Part shown: positions 17,628 through 26,800 of the stretch, piece after piece
How the letters are laid out: each line of letters begins with the position of its first letter
Numbering within the stretch: the first letter of the stretch is position 1
NCBI GenBank assembly: GCA_016288205.1
Contig: JAEEYO010000039.1
Span: 1-64,000, forward strand
From: Treponema sp.
GTDB lineage: Bacteria > Spirochaetota > Spirochaetia > Treponematales > Treponemataceae
Direction of reading: 5' to 3'
DNA length: 64,000 bases
Program-made: the position numbers and the translations under genes
Notes under the pieces: generated by a model
What the model was told of the DNA's origin: nothing
The model's input: only the letters and a program-made list of their open reading frames with translations
Databases searched by the model: none

Positions 17628-20031
17628 GGGAAAGTCACAGGGAACGAAGGAAGCTCCCGTGAAAAAGACGAGGCTCCCCGGAGAAAAGATTCCCTTTTAC
17701 AGCGACATAAATCTTTCCACGAAAGACTCACCCATGCTCTATGCGGCCGTAGTTAGAAATCCGTACAAGCCGCCTTACACGCCGGTTGTAGAGTCAATAA
17801 CGGTTGACGAGGGATATCGCTTTATCTGCTACAAGGATGTTCTGGGAAGCAATCTTGTGGACACGCAGAATGGCACGGTGTATATTTTTAATCCTGGAAC
17901 GGAAGCATACTACGGAGAGCCCTTGGGTCTTGTTGTTGGACCTGATGAAAGCGAAGTGAAAAGAATTGCGTCCGAAACTTTTGTCCAGTGCTGCGTTACG
18001 GAACTCGGTTTGAGCGAGATTACAAATGTGGGAAGCGATGATTCCGGATGGATTTCTACGGAGCAAAAAAAGACCCCGGAAATCAGCAGAGAAATTTCCG
18101 ACCTGCTTGGATTTTCAAACGATGCCGCTGACTTCGAGCTTCATGATGAAAGTCCCGCCAAAGATTCCATGTTTCTTGCTGAAAGAAAATTGGAATGCGG
18201 ACCCTGCTTTGAAAAATCCCGACGCTCCAAGTCTTATGGAATTGCAGCAGCTCTTTCGGAATGCAGCCAGGTGATTGAGCACGCATGGACTTACAGCATG
18301 GAAGTCTCTGAGTATGTTGAACCATCCGGCGCAATCTGCTCGTATTCGGAAGCGGATGAGATGCTTACGGTTTACTCACCGACGCTCTGGCCTTCAAATT
18401 TAAAGACCGCGCTGAGCATGGCATTGAACCTGCACGCTGACCAAATCCGAATCAGCAAAAAAAAGTCCATGGACCGCGGATCCAATTCGCTGTGGTATAA
18501 TTCCATAATCGCTTGTCAGGTTGCGGTCGCCGCCGTGTGCCTTAAGTCATGCGTTAAGTTAGTTTACACTCACAACGAGCAGAACGGCTATATGGATTCC
18601 ATGAATCCCGTTACCATTGTGCATAAGACAGGCATTGATGAAAGCGGTCACATACAGGCCATGCAGATTGAGATTGATGTTGATGCCGGTGCGTACAATC
18701 CTTTTGCACAGGAGATAATTGACCGCCTTGTGATTGCCTCCGCCGGATGCTACTGTACTCAGAATCTCAGTGTGCACGCTTATGCCCGTCCGTCAAGCAA
18801 GCCTCCTTCATCAATGAATCTGAATCTGCTGGACACCGCCGCTTTTTTTGCGATGGAAAATCAGATCAACGAAATTGGAAATGCAGTTGGACTGAATCCC
18901 TTGCAGATTCGTGAGCTCAACATTCCTCATGCGGCCTCCCATGTGGCTTACCGAAGTCCATTTGAATTTGATTTGTCGGGTGTGCGTCCATGCCTTATGC
19001 AGCTTTCCGAGAACCGTGATTTTATCCGCAAGTTTTATTCTTACCGGCTGGTGGAAAAACTTAAGCGCAAGAGGCTTGAGGACGGCCTTGCGATGAATGA
19101 CATGAATGCGCCTGTGCGTGGAATCGGTGTGGCCTGTGCTTACGAGGGAGATTATTATTACGGATCGCAGCTCTACCGTGATTCGGACCAGAGCGTTGAA
19201 GTTACGTGGGAAAGCGAAAAAAGCGTCGTGATTCACAGTCCAGAGGTTTCAAATACGGTTAAGGCTCTTTGGCGAAAGCACGTTGCGTCCTTGCTCGGTG
19301 TGTCTCTTTCCGCTGTTTCCATTGACTCAAAATTTGATGAGGAGTCCGAGAGCCAGATTCCCGAAGTTGTCCTTAGCAACATCAGTGTTACAATGGAGCT
19401 TTTGACAAAATGTTGTTCCGCCATATTGAAAAAGAAGGACAGGGCAAAAGAAGCGTTTACAGTAAAAAAATCTCTTTCACCTCAGCAGAAGCGGAGTTGG
19501 AACGCAAAAAAATTCAGCGGCAAACCTTTTCACACCTGTTCATTTGGTCTTGCGTCCGTGGAGGTCGAATTCAATTCGGTCATTTATGCCACGAGCATCA
19601 GGAACATGAAGATTGTAATTGACGGTGGAAAAATCCTGAACAGAAAGGCCGCGGAAAATTCTGTAAAGATTGAGGCACGAAAGATTCTTTCTTCCATAGT
19701 CACATCATCCAGAATACCGCTCAAAAGTATTTCCATTGAATTCCTCGACTCCGATTCTCCGTCCATGCAGATTGGCGCTCTTTTGGATAAAATCATTCCG
19801 GCGGCTTATACTCAGGCACTCGCTCAGGTTTTGGGCGCACCGGTCGATCATCTTCCATTTAAGAATGATTCGCTTCACGGACTTCTTTTTGACAGGGACA
19901 TGAGATGGCGGGCGAATAAGATTGCGGGTCAGATGAAGGCGGCTGAGGACGCGGAGAAGTTGTCCGGTGAAAATCTGGGGATGAATGTGCTTCTGGCGGA
20001 TGGGGAGGCTTTGAATGCAGATAAAGATTGA
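17620..20031 (+). CDS. Divergent xanthine dehydrogenase-like large subunit
   Basis: An 803-residue protein with the overall layout of the molybdopterin-binding subunit of the xanthine dehydrogenase family. The a/b-hammerhead at the N-terminus (about 20-125) and the paired Moco-domain pattern (IEIDVDAGAY, ALAQVLGAP) can be recognised. The hallmark motifs do not appear: GGGFGGK is replaced by MDRGSNSLW, the RGxG loop by SSMNLNLL, and the GEPP segment with the catalytic Glu by QIGALLD. It is followed by a 2Fe-2S subunit (17-nt overlap) and an FAD subunit, so the three-subunit arrangement is kept. Activity on purines is therefore doubtful; it may be a repurposed paralogue. Confidence 0.75.
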   Translation: MSRGKSQGTKEAPVKKTRLPGEKIPFYSDINLSTKDSPMLYAAVVRNPYKPPYTPVVESITVDEGYRFICYKDVLGSNLVDTQNGTVYIFNPGTEAYYGEPLGLVVGPDESEVKRIASETFVQCCVTELGLSEITNVGSDDSGWISTEQKKTPEISREISDLLGFSNDAADFELHDESPAKDSMFLAERKLECGPCFEKSRRSKSYGIAAALSECSQVIEHAWTYSMEVSEYVEPSGAICSYSEADEMLTVYSPTLWPSNLKTALSMALNLHADQIRISKKKSMDRGSNSLWYNSIIACQVAVAAVCLKSCVKLVYTHNEQNGYMDSMNPVTIVHKTGIDESGHIQAMQIEIDVDAGAYNPFAQEIIDRLVIASAGCYCTQNLSVHAYARPSSKPPSSMNLNLLDTAAFFAMENQINEIGNAVGLNPLQIRELNIPHAASHVAYRSPFEFDLSGVRPCLMQLSENRDFIRKFYSYRLVEKLKRKRLEDGLAMNDMNAPVRGIGVACAYEGDYYYGSQLYRDSDQSVEVTWESEKSVVIHSPEVSNTVKALWRKHVASLLGVSLSAVSIDSKFDEESESQIPEVVLSNISVTMELLTKCCSAILKKKDRAKEAFTVKKSLSPQQKRSWNAKKFSGKPFHTCSFGLASVEVEFNSVIYATSIRNMKIVIDGGKILNRKAAENSVKIEARKILSSIVTSSRIPLKSISIEFLDSDSPSMQIGALLDKIIPAAYTQALAQVLGAPVDHLPFKNDSLHGLLFDRDMRWRANKIAGQMKAAEDAEKLSGENLGMNVLLADGEALNADKD

Positions 20032-20545
20032 TTTGGTTGATGAAGAGAGCCTGCAAGTTGAAGAGTCTCCGAATGAGTCTTTGCAGCATGTCCTTAGGCG
20101 AAACGGTTTTACTTCAATCAAGCTTGGATGCGAGGAAGGCCGGTGCGGAAACTGCATGGTGCTTTTGAATGACCACGCGGTTCCATCCTGCAAGATTCCG
20201 GTGGGACTTACGAAGGTAAAAAAGATGAAAAGCGATGACGGAAAGAAAGTCACTTCCATTGTTACGCTGGATCATTTTAAAAAACTTTCGACACGCGAAT
20301 ACGAATGTATTATGGACGGTTTTGATGACGCGGGAATCTCTTTGTGCGGATACTGTGACGCAGGAAAAATTTTTATCGCCTATGATCTGATTAAGCACAA
20401 CAAGAGCCTGAGCAAGGAAATGGTCCTTAATGCGGTGCAGGATTTGAATCCGTGCTGTACAGATTCTGAGACACTTGTGGAAGGAATCTTGAGGGCATTT
20501 GAGATTTATCACGGCAGGGAGGATTCCAAGAATGAACGACGTTAA
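20015..20545 (+). CDS. XDH-family [2Fe-2S] subunit
   Basis: A 176-residue iron-sulfur subunit. The plant-ferredoxin cluster motif is intact (GCEEGRCGNC, then C about 22 residues later). The second domain keeps CGYCDAGK, but the usual CRC of this domain reads as adjacent Cys-Cys (NPCCTD), one residue shorter. The RBS GGGGAGG (about 20002) precedes ATG 20015. It overlaps the large subunit gene by 17 nt and the FAD subunit gene by 14 nt, so the three products should be made together. Confidence 0.85.
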   Translation: MQIKIDLVDEESLQVEESPNESLQHVLRRNGFTSIKLGCEEGRCGNCMVLLNDHAVPSCKIPVGLTKVKKMKSDDGKKVTSIVTLDHFKKLSTREYECIMDGFDDAGISLCGYCDAGKIFIAYDLIKHNKSLSKEMVLNAVQDLNPCCTDSETLVEGILRAFEIYHGREDSKNERR

Positions 20546-21380
20546 AGAAAACTCATACTCTTTTCCGGAAACACTTGAGAGCCTTCTGAGCGGAATGCAG
20601 GATTCTGAGGGCGTGAAGATTCTTGGCGGATGCACTTCTCGTGAGATTGTCGGCAAAAAAAATCTTCATACGGTGGCGGTTCCTGAACTGCATGTTTTTG
20701 AAAAGCACGAGAGACATTTTGAAATTGGTGCTGCGGTTACACTCAACGAGATTCTTTACAGCGAGCACATAAAGGTTCCCTCGGTTCTGCAGGATGCCAT
20801 AAGGAGCGTCTCGACTTTTGCTTTGAGGAACTGTGCGACAATTGGCGGAAACATCTGCACAAAATGGCACAAGATGACTTTGTGGGCACCGCTTCTTGCT
20901 CTGGATGCAAAGCTCTTTTTCAGGAAAAACATAAAGGACTCCAAGATGAATCCTGAGCCAATCAGCAAATATGAGTCCGCTCCAATTCCTGACGACATGC
21001 TTCTGACCAAAATCCGCATTCCGGTGGAGGAGTGGGATTATTCATTTTTTACTCGCGTCGGTCCGGAACTTTCAATCAGCGAGGAAAGCGGCTCGTACAC
21101 TTTTTTGGCAAGCCTGATACGAAACAAAATCTCTTCCGTGCGGATTGCTTTTGCAGGGCCCACTGTGATTACGAACCATACTTTGAAGCTTGATTCTGAG
21201 ATGGACATAATCGGACAAAAGGTGCCTCTGAAATCTTCCATAATCAACGAGATAATTTCCAATGCGGAAAACTATCTGGATTCTGTGAACACGGCGACCC
21301 CATTGAAACAGATGATAAAATCTCAGTGCATCAATCTTATCAGGAAGTCGCTTGAGACACTGAAGGAATCATCTATTTAA
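20532..21380 (+). CDS. XDH-family FAD-binding subunit
   Basis: A 282-residue FAD-binding subunit with the conserved ALRNCATIGGNICT motif, a CO-dehydrogenase-flavoprotein-type fold, and the short C-terminal domain (LIRNKISSVRIAFAGPT). I start at ATG 20532, which has GGGAGG about 10 nt upstream; the ORF remains open further 5' but lacks an RBS. It is the last gene of the long plus-strand run and is followed by a terminator oriented for glyA. Partner subunits lie directly upstream. Confidence 0.85.
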   Translation: MNDVKENSYSFPETLESLLSGMQDSEGVKILGGCTSREIVGKKNLHTVAVPELHVFEKHERHFEIGAAVTLNEILYSEHIKVPSVLQDAIRSVSTFALRNCATIGGNICTKWHKMTLWAPLLALDAKLFFRKNIKDSKMNPEPISKYESAPIPDDMLLTKIRIPVEEWDYSFFTRVGPELSISEESGSYTFLASLIRNKISSVRIAFAGPTVITNHTLKLDSEMDIIGQKVPLKSSIINEIISNAENYLDSVNTATPLKQMIKSQCINLIRKSLETLKESSI

Positions 21381-21382
21381 TC

Positions 21383-21415
21383 AAAAAAAAAGACCGCCCC
21401 ATTTTTTAGGACGGT
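21383..21415 (-). terminator. Intrinsic terminator of glyA
   Basis: The hairpin arms GACCGCCC (21392-21399) and GGACGGTC (21409-21416) pair with one mismatch. On the minus strand this is followed by a U-run opposite the As at 21383-21391. It may act weakly in both directions, since the XDH-like operon converges here. Confidence 0.75.
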
Positions 21416-21436
21416 CCCTTGCTTTTTTCAGCGTGA

Positions 21437-22936
21437 TTATTTTACGAACTCTTTCTTGAGGAAGTCAAGGTCGAGCTCAGGATAAAGCATGTGTGCCTTG
21501 AGCAATTTCTGTACGCGTGACTTTGCCTCGCTTTCAGTTTTCTCATCAAGCACGATTTTTCCCTTCGCAGGTTTTCCTTCCTTTGTGAGTCCGGGCTTTG
21601 TTCCCTTGAGGACGAAATCAATCAGGGATGCAACTTCCTTCATGTCGTCTCCGTTCATGCCGAGTGTGGTAAGACCTGGTGTTCCGACTCTGATTCCGCT
21701 GGTCCACCATGCGCCGTTCTTGTCGTAGGGAAGTGCGTTTGCGTTGGCAGTGATTCCACACTTGAAGAGAGCCGCCTCAGCCTGCTTTCCGGTAAGTCCG
21801 TAGGTGGTCACGTCAATGAGCATGAGGTGATTGTCGGTTCCGCCGGTCTGCAAGGTCATGCCGAGCTTCATGCACTCGTCAGCCAGAATCTGTGCGTTCT
21901 TTACGACATTCTGAGCGTAGTTTCTGTATGCCTCTGTGCGTGCTTCCTTGAATGCAATCGCCTTTGCTGCCATGATGTGTCCGAGAGGTCCTCCGAGAAC
22001 CATGGGGCATCCCTTGTTCACGTAATCAGCGAATTCTTTTTTGCAGAGAATCATTGCGCCGCGGGGTCCACGGAGAGTTTTGTGTGTTGTTGTGGTCACG
22101 ACATCCGCCCATTTTACGGGATCATAGTCATCTGTGAGAACCTTTCCTGCTACGAGACCTGCGAAGTGTGCCATGTCCACCATGAGTACGGCTCCGCACT
22201 TGTCCGCAATCTCACGGAAGCGACGGAAATTGATTTTGCGCGGGTATGCTGAGAATCCTGTGAGGAGGATAAGCGGCTTAACTTCCATGGCCTGCTTTTC
22301 AATGGCGTCATAATCAAGAAGACCTGTTTCCTTGTCTACTCCATAGGGGTGGCTTTCGAACATCCTTGCAGAAACGTTCATGCGGTATCCGTGTGTGAGG
22401 TGTCCGCCGCAGCTGTAGTCAAGACCCATGAGTCTCTGGTTTCCGAACTTCTTTCTGAGCATGTCAAACTGTTCGTCGGTAAGCTCCGCGAGGCTCTTTA
22501 CTCCAAGCTCCTCAAGCGTGGGTGTCTCGATTGTCTTTGAGAGGATTGCCCAGTAAGCGACGAGGTTTGTGTCTGCTCCTGAGTGTGGCTGGACATAAGC
22601 GTAATCGGCTCCAAAAAGTGCCTCTGCTTCACGTGCGGCTGTGTTCTCAACTGCATCGATGTTTACGCATCCACCGTAGTAGCGGTGCTCGGGGTATCCT
22701 TCGGCATACTTGTCGGTGAGGAGGTTTCCCATTGCTGCCTGTACGTTGAGGGAGCAGTAGTTTTCGCTGGCCACAAGTTTCAGGTGGCTTCTCTGATTCT
22801 CAAGCTCGTTTACGATGCTCGTTGCGATATCCGGTCCCACGGCTGCTACTTGCTGAAGATTGGCGACATAAGCAATCATGGCAGGATTCGGTTTGTTTCC
22901 GCAGGCTGCAAGATAATTTTCAATAGGTGTAGACAT
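21437..22936 (-). CDS. glyA: Serine hydroxymethyltransferase
   Basis: GlyA interconverts serine and glycine with tetrahydrofolate, supplying one-carbon units. The PLP signature (TTTTHKTLRGPRG, with the Lys), SENYCS, YPEHRYYGG and the folate-site motifs are present. At 499 residues it is longer than the common 415-420; the extra length includes an insert (about 135-180) and longer termini, and I recall the same long form in other treponemes. The RBS AGGAGA precedes the ATG. Promoter at 22982-23010; terminator at 21383-21415, so it is a single-gene unit. Confidence 0.95.
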   Translation of the reverse strand: MSTPIENYLAACGNKPNPAMIAYVANLQQVAAVGPDIATSIVNELENQRSHLKLVASENYCSLNVQAAMGNLLTDKYAEGYPEHRYYGGCVNIDAVENTAAREAEALFGADYAYVQPHSGADTNLVAYWAILSKTIETPTLEELGVKSLAELTDEQFDMLRKKFGNQRLMGLDYSCGGHLTHGYRMNVSARMFESHPYGVDKETGLLDYDAIEKQAMEVKPLILLTGFSAYPRKINFRRFREIADKCGAVLMVDMAHFAGLVAGKVLTDDYDPVKWADVVTTTTHKTLRGPRGAMILCKKEFADYVNKGCPMVLGGPLGHIMAAKAIAFKEARTEAYRNYAQNVVKNAQILADECMKLGMTLQTGGTDNHLMLIDVTTYGLTGKQAEAALFKCGITANANALPYDKNGAWWTSGIRVGTPGLTTLGMNGDDMKEVASLIDFVLKGTKPGLTKEGKPAKGKIVLDEKTESEAKSRVQKLLKAHMLYPELDLDFLKKEFVK

Positions 22937-22981
22937 TTGATTTCTCCTAATTCGCTGGTTGAAGTCTTTTTGACCTGCTTG

Positions 22982-23010
22982 ATTCTACTACAAAATGACA
23001 TTTTATGCAA
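22982..23010 (-). promoter_or_regulatory. Promoter of glyA
   Basis: On the minus strand: TTGCAT (23010-23005), a 17-bp spacer, TAGAAT (22987-22982). The leader is about 40 nt and shows no riboswitch-like structure that I could recognise. Confidence 0.65.
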
Positions 23011-23272
23011 TAATGTTTAACGTATCTGGGAAAAGTCCTTTCAGAAAGTTTTGTATGAAAATTTAAGAATATTTTATGAGTGCCCGTCAAGGTTTTTAGA
23101 TGTTCCTTTAAACTTCAATTTTAAAAAGCCGATGATAATATGAGGGAACCTATAGTAGGGCTGTTTGGAATGTCAGTTTTCGGACAGGTCCAGAGATGGG
23201 CGTGGCTGCTTTGTTACGAATTATGCTTGCGTTGGTTTAAAAAACAACCTTACCATCCCGGAGGAATTGATT

Positions 23273-23788
23273 ATGAGTGGAAAGAAATTGTTTATGTTGA
23301 TCGCGCTTGCTTTTGCGGCCTTAGTGTCTGTGAACGCATCTGTGATATCACTGCAAATCATTCAGCACGACTCTACTCAGGACGAAGTTCGAGGAACGTC
23401 CTATGCGATTGAAAATGCCATGTTCGACTTTTTGTTCGACAAGGGATTTATAGTCACAAATTCCCCGACCGCAGCATCTTTTGATGAACGCGAGGATTCC
23501 GTCATCTGTAACCGAGGGCTTGCCGATGCGAAAATCGGTATGTGCGACGTTTTTATTGTGCTTACGGCTGATTATAAGGACAGCGCTTCCCAAAATCCAC
23601 AGGGAATCTTCCTTTCGATTATAAATCAGGTGCACTGGGAAATGTTCGATGTTTCCACCGGAGGGTCGCTTGCGAAGGGAAAATCCGAAGTAGTGGGGGA
23701 AGTTCCCTTTAAGAAAGATAACGAGCACGGTGTCTCTCAGTTCGTAAGGGACATGGCCGAGGATATCTTGGTAAGTTTGAGAAGATAA
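23273..23788 (+). CDS. Small exported protein of unknown function
   Basis: A 171-residue protein with a clear signal peptide (KKLFMLIALAFAALVSVNAS, cleavage near residue 23). The rest contains a beta-alpha pattern with a central FIVLTADYKD strand and a predicted C-terminal helix (VRDMAEDILVSL). It recalls the small periplasmic CsgG-like or TPR-linked proteins of treponemes, but I do not recognise the family. ATG 23273 has GGAGG (23260-23264). It lies 61 nt upstream of the acidic SPOR protein and may be co-transcribed with it. Confidence 0.8.
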   Translation: MSGKKLFMLIALAFAALVSVNASVISLQIIQHDSTQDEVRGTSYAIENAMFDFLFDKGFIVTNSPTAASFDEREDSVICNRGLADAKIGMCDVFIVLTADYKDSASQNPQGIFLSIINQVHWEMFDVSTGGSLAKGKSEVVGEVPFKKDNEHGVSQFVRDMAEDILVSLRR

Positions 23789-23849
23789 TCGGGGAGGCTC
23801 TGGAAACTTAAGTTTTTTGAGCTAACTCTGTTCAATTGGGGATGGAAGG

Positions 23850-26800
23850 ATGAAGAAAATATTTAGTTTAATTGCCCTGCTGTGTGCGCTCTTTTCAGGC
23901 TATGCAACGACTGTTTCTAGTTCCTATTATGACGGAACCGTGACGGTCGCTGAGGCCGGGCAACTGCCGTCTGGGTATTTTGCAAAAACACGGAATTATC
24001 TTCCCGGTGACATCATAACTGTCTCAAATCCGGAAAACGGGACTTCCGTTTCTGTTTTAAACCTTGGAAGCCTTGACAAATCTTCTTCCCAAGTAATGAT
24101 GATTTCCCCTGAGGCCATTCGTATTCTCGGTCTTTCCGATGCGGCGTTCATTGACGTGAAGCTTGGAGAGAGGACAGGTTCTTATGAGGACAGCGCTTCC
24201 GGTACTGCCATTTTGATTGGTCGTGGAAAGAAAAATACTCCGGCGGAAAAAGAAAAAGACAAAAAGGATGAGAAGCAGGACATGGACAAGCCTGCCGCAA
24301 CTGCACCGGAGACGGAAAAAGAGTCTGATAAGGATGATAAGAAAAAGGATGCCGATGAGGATGAGCCCGTTCAGGAACCTGCCGACGAGCCTGTCCAGGA
24401 GCCTGAAAAAGAGGCTGCCGTAAGTCCGAAAGAGCCTGAGAGAGTTGAAGAGGATTTGGAATCAGTTGATGACGAGTCCCTTGATGATATTCCCGAGCCG
24501 GAAGAAAAAGAAACTCCACATGAAAAAGCCGACGAAGAGGAGATTGCGGAGAGCGAGGACACTGAGCCTTTTGTGCCTGCCGAGGAAAAAGCCGCTGAGC
24601 CCGAGAGAGTTGAAGAGGAGGCCGTGGAGGAAGATGCCCTTGATGATGTGCCTCCTGTAGAACCTGAGTCAAAAGAATCCGATTCTAAAGAATCTGAGAG
24701 TGCTGAGCCGACTGAGCCTGAGGAAGCAACTGAGCCTGTTGAGCCCGAGAATGAAGAAAAAGAGTCCGTTGAGCCTGAAAAGGAAGAGCCGGAAGAAAGT
24801 GCGGATGAAGAGGCCGTAGAAGAGGATGCCCTTGAGGATATTCCTGACGAAAATTTGACTCCAGCGGAACCCGAAGAGCCCACAGAGCCAAAGCCCGTTG
24901 AACCCGAGGAAGAAGAGAAAGAGGCAGTTGAGCCTGAAAAAACAGAACCGGAAGAGTCGCACGATGAGGAAGCTGTGGAAGAAGAGTCCCTTGAGGGAAT
25001 TCCCGATGAGTCCGAAAGTGATGATGAGCCTTCTGTTGAACCGGATGTGCCTTCTGAGCCGAACGAGCCTGTGGAAGCAACTGAGCCTGTTGAACCTCCT
25101 GCCGAGGAAAAATTTGAGGATGAGCCTCCAGAAAGTCTCGTTGAAGAGGATATGCGCGGTGAAGGCATAAAAGGTCGCGAGCCGGATGAAAATGCCGTTT
25201 ATGAGGATGAGGAAAAACCGCTTGAGCAAGCCGATGACGAGGTTCCCGAGGAAGATGAGATTCCTGCTGAGGATGAGACTGAACCCGAGCCCGAAAATGA
25301 TACCGAACCAGAGACAGAGCCCGAGCCCGAGGATGAAACAGAACCGGAGCCTGAGGAAGATATCGAGACACCGCTTACGGATGATTCCAGTGGTGAGGAT
25401 GTGGAGAAGGAAGAGCCTGACGAGGAAGATGAGACTCCGCCGGAAACTGATCCCGCTTCGGATGAAATCCCTGAGGAGCCGCTTGAGGAAAACATTGAGC
25501 CTGAGGAACCTGCGGAAGATGAAGCCGTTGAGGACAAGCCCGTGGAGAATATCCCGCCGAAGAAGGAACCTGCAAATTCCAATGGCGATGAGATAGTTAA
25601 CGATACTCTGCCGGAGGAAAATGAAGAGACACCTGATGAGGAGGAGCTTGTTCCTGCTTTGCCAGTGGAGGAGGAGCCTGAGCCTGAGTATGAGGAAGTA
25701 AAAGATTTGCTCAAGCCCGAAGAAAGAACTCCCATCCCGGAAGAGCTGATTGAAAATCCTGAGGATCCCGAATTCCATCCGGTTGAGCCTGCGAAAAATG
25801 AAGTCCCTGCTGAGCCTGAGACAGATGATATTCCACCGGAGGAACCTGAGACGGATAGTATCCCGCCCGAAGAGCCTGAGACTGTACCGACTGAGGAAGC
25901 GGAGGAAGAAAAGACTCCAAACTCTGATTCCACCGGCGAGGACATTGATAATACGGATCCGATCCCTGATGCCGACAGACCGGGTGAGAATGTAGATAAT
26001 GCCGTTCCGGAGCTGGAAGAGGATGTGGACTGGGTTGAGCCCGAGGATGAATGGAAGCCGGAAGAGGATATTGAGCCGGAGCCTGAGGAAGACGACGAGG
26101 GTGAGTCCGTAGAAGAGGAAGAGCCGGATGAGTATGCGCCTGATGAGGACACTGAGCCGGAAGATGATCGTTCGGAAGATGAGCCTGAGGATATTGAAGA
26201 ACCGGAAGACCTTGATGAGCCAGAGCCAGAAACGGAACCTGAGACAAAGGATGATTCCAATGGCGAGGAAGTTGAGGATGATGAGCCCGAGGAAACCGAT
26301 ATACCGGAGTCTGAAACGGAACCTGAGGTGACGGATGATTCTGAAGGTGAGGGCGTTGAAAGCGATGAACCGAAGGATGGAAATCCGCAGGATTACGACC
26401 TCCCGGATGAGAATGTCCAGGACGATGAGCCCTCTGATACTGAGGAAGATATTCCCGAGACGGAAGAGCCTGATGAGTCTGAGCCTGAGGATGACACGGA
26501 GCCGGAGTCTGATGAGAATGAAGAGCCCGAGCCGCCGGAAGCGATCGAAGAGGAAGACGTTATTGACGACATCATTGAAGATGATATGTATGGTGAAAAC
26601 GTCAAGCCCAAGGAACCCAGTGCCTCTCAGCCGGATGATGAGCCGCCGGTTAAAGACCTTGAGGACGAGACTGATATTCCTGAGGATGAGACCCCAGCAG
26701 ACACGGAAGCTCCTGAGGATAAGGCCGGTGAGATAATAGAGCCGAGCGAGCCAGAGAGTGAACCCGAGTCTGACATTGAGGAAGAGGACGTTCAGGATGA

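Noticed and set aside
22937..23040. Riboswitch upstream of glyA
   Set aside because: The leader is only about 40 nt and no glycine, THF or SAM riboswitch signature is seen.
23140..23412. ORF in the leader of the small exported protein gene
   Set aside because: It overlaps the better supported gene at 23273 (signal peptide, GGAGG) in another frame and has no family similarity.
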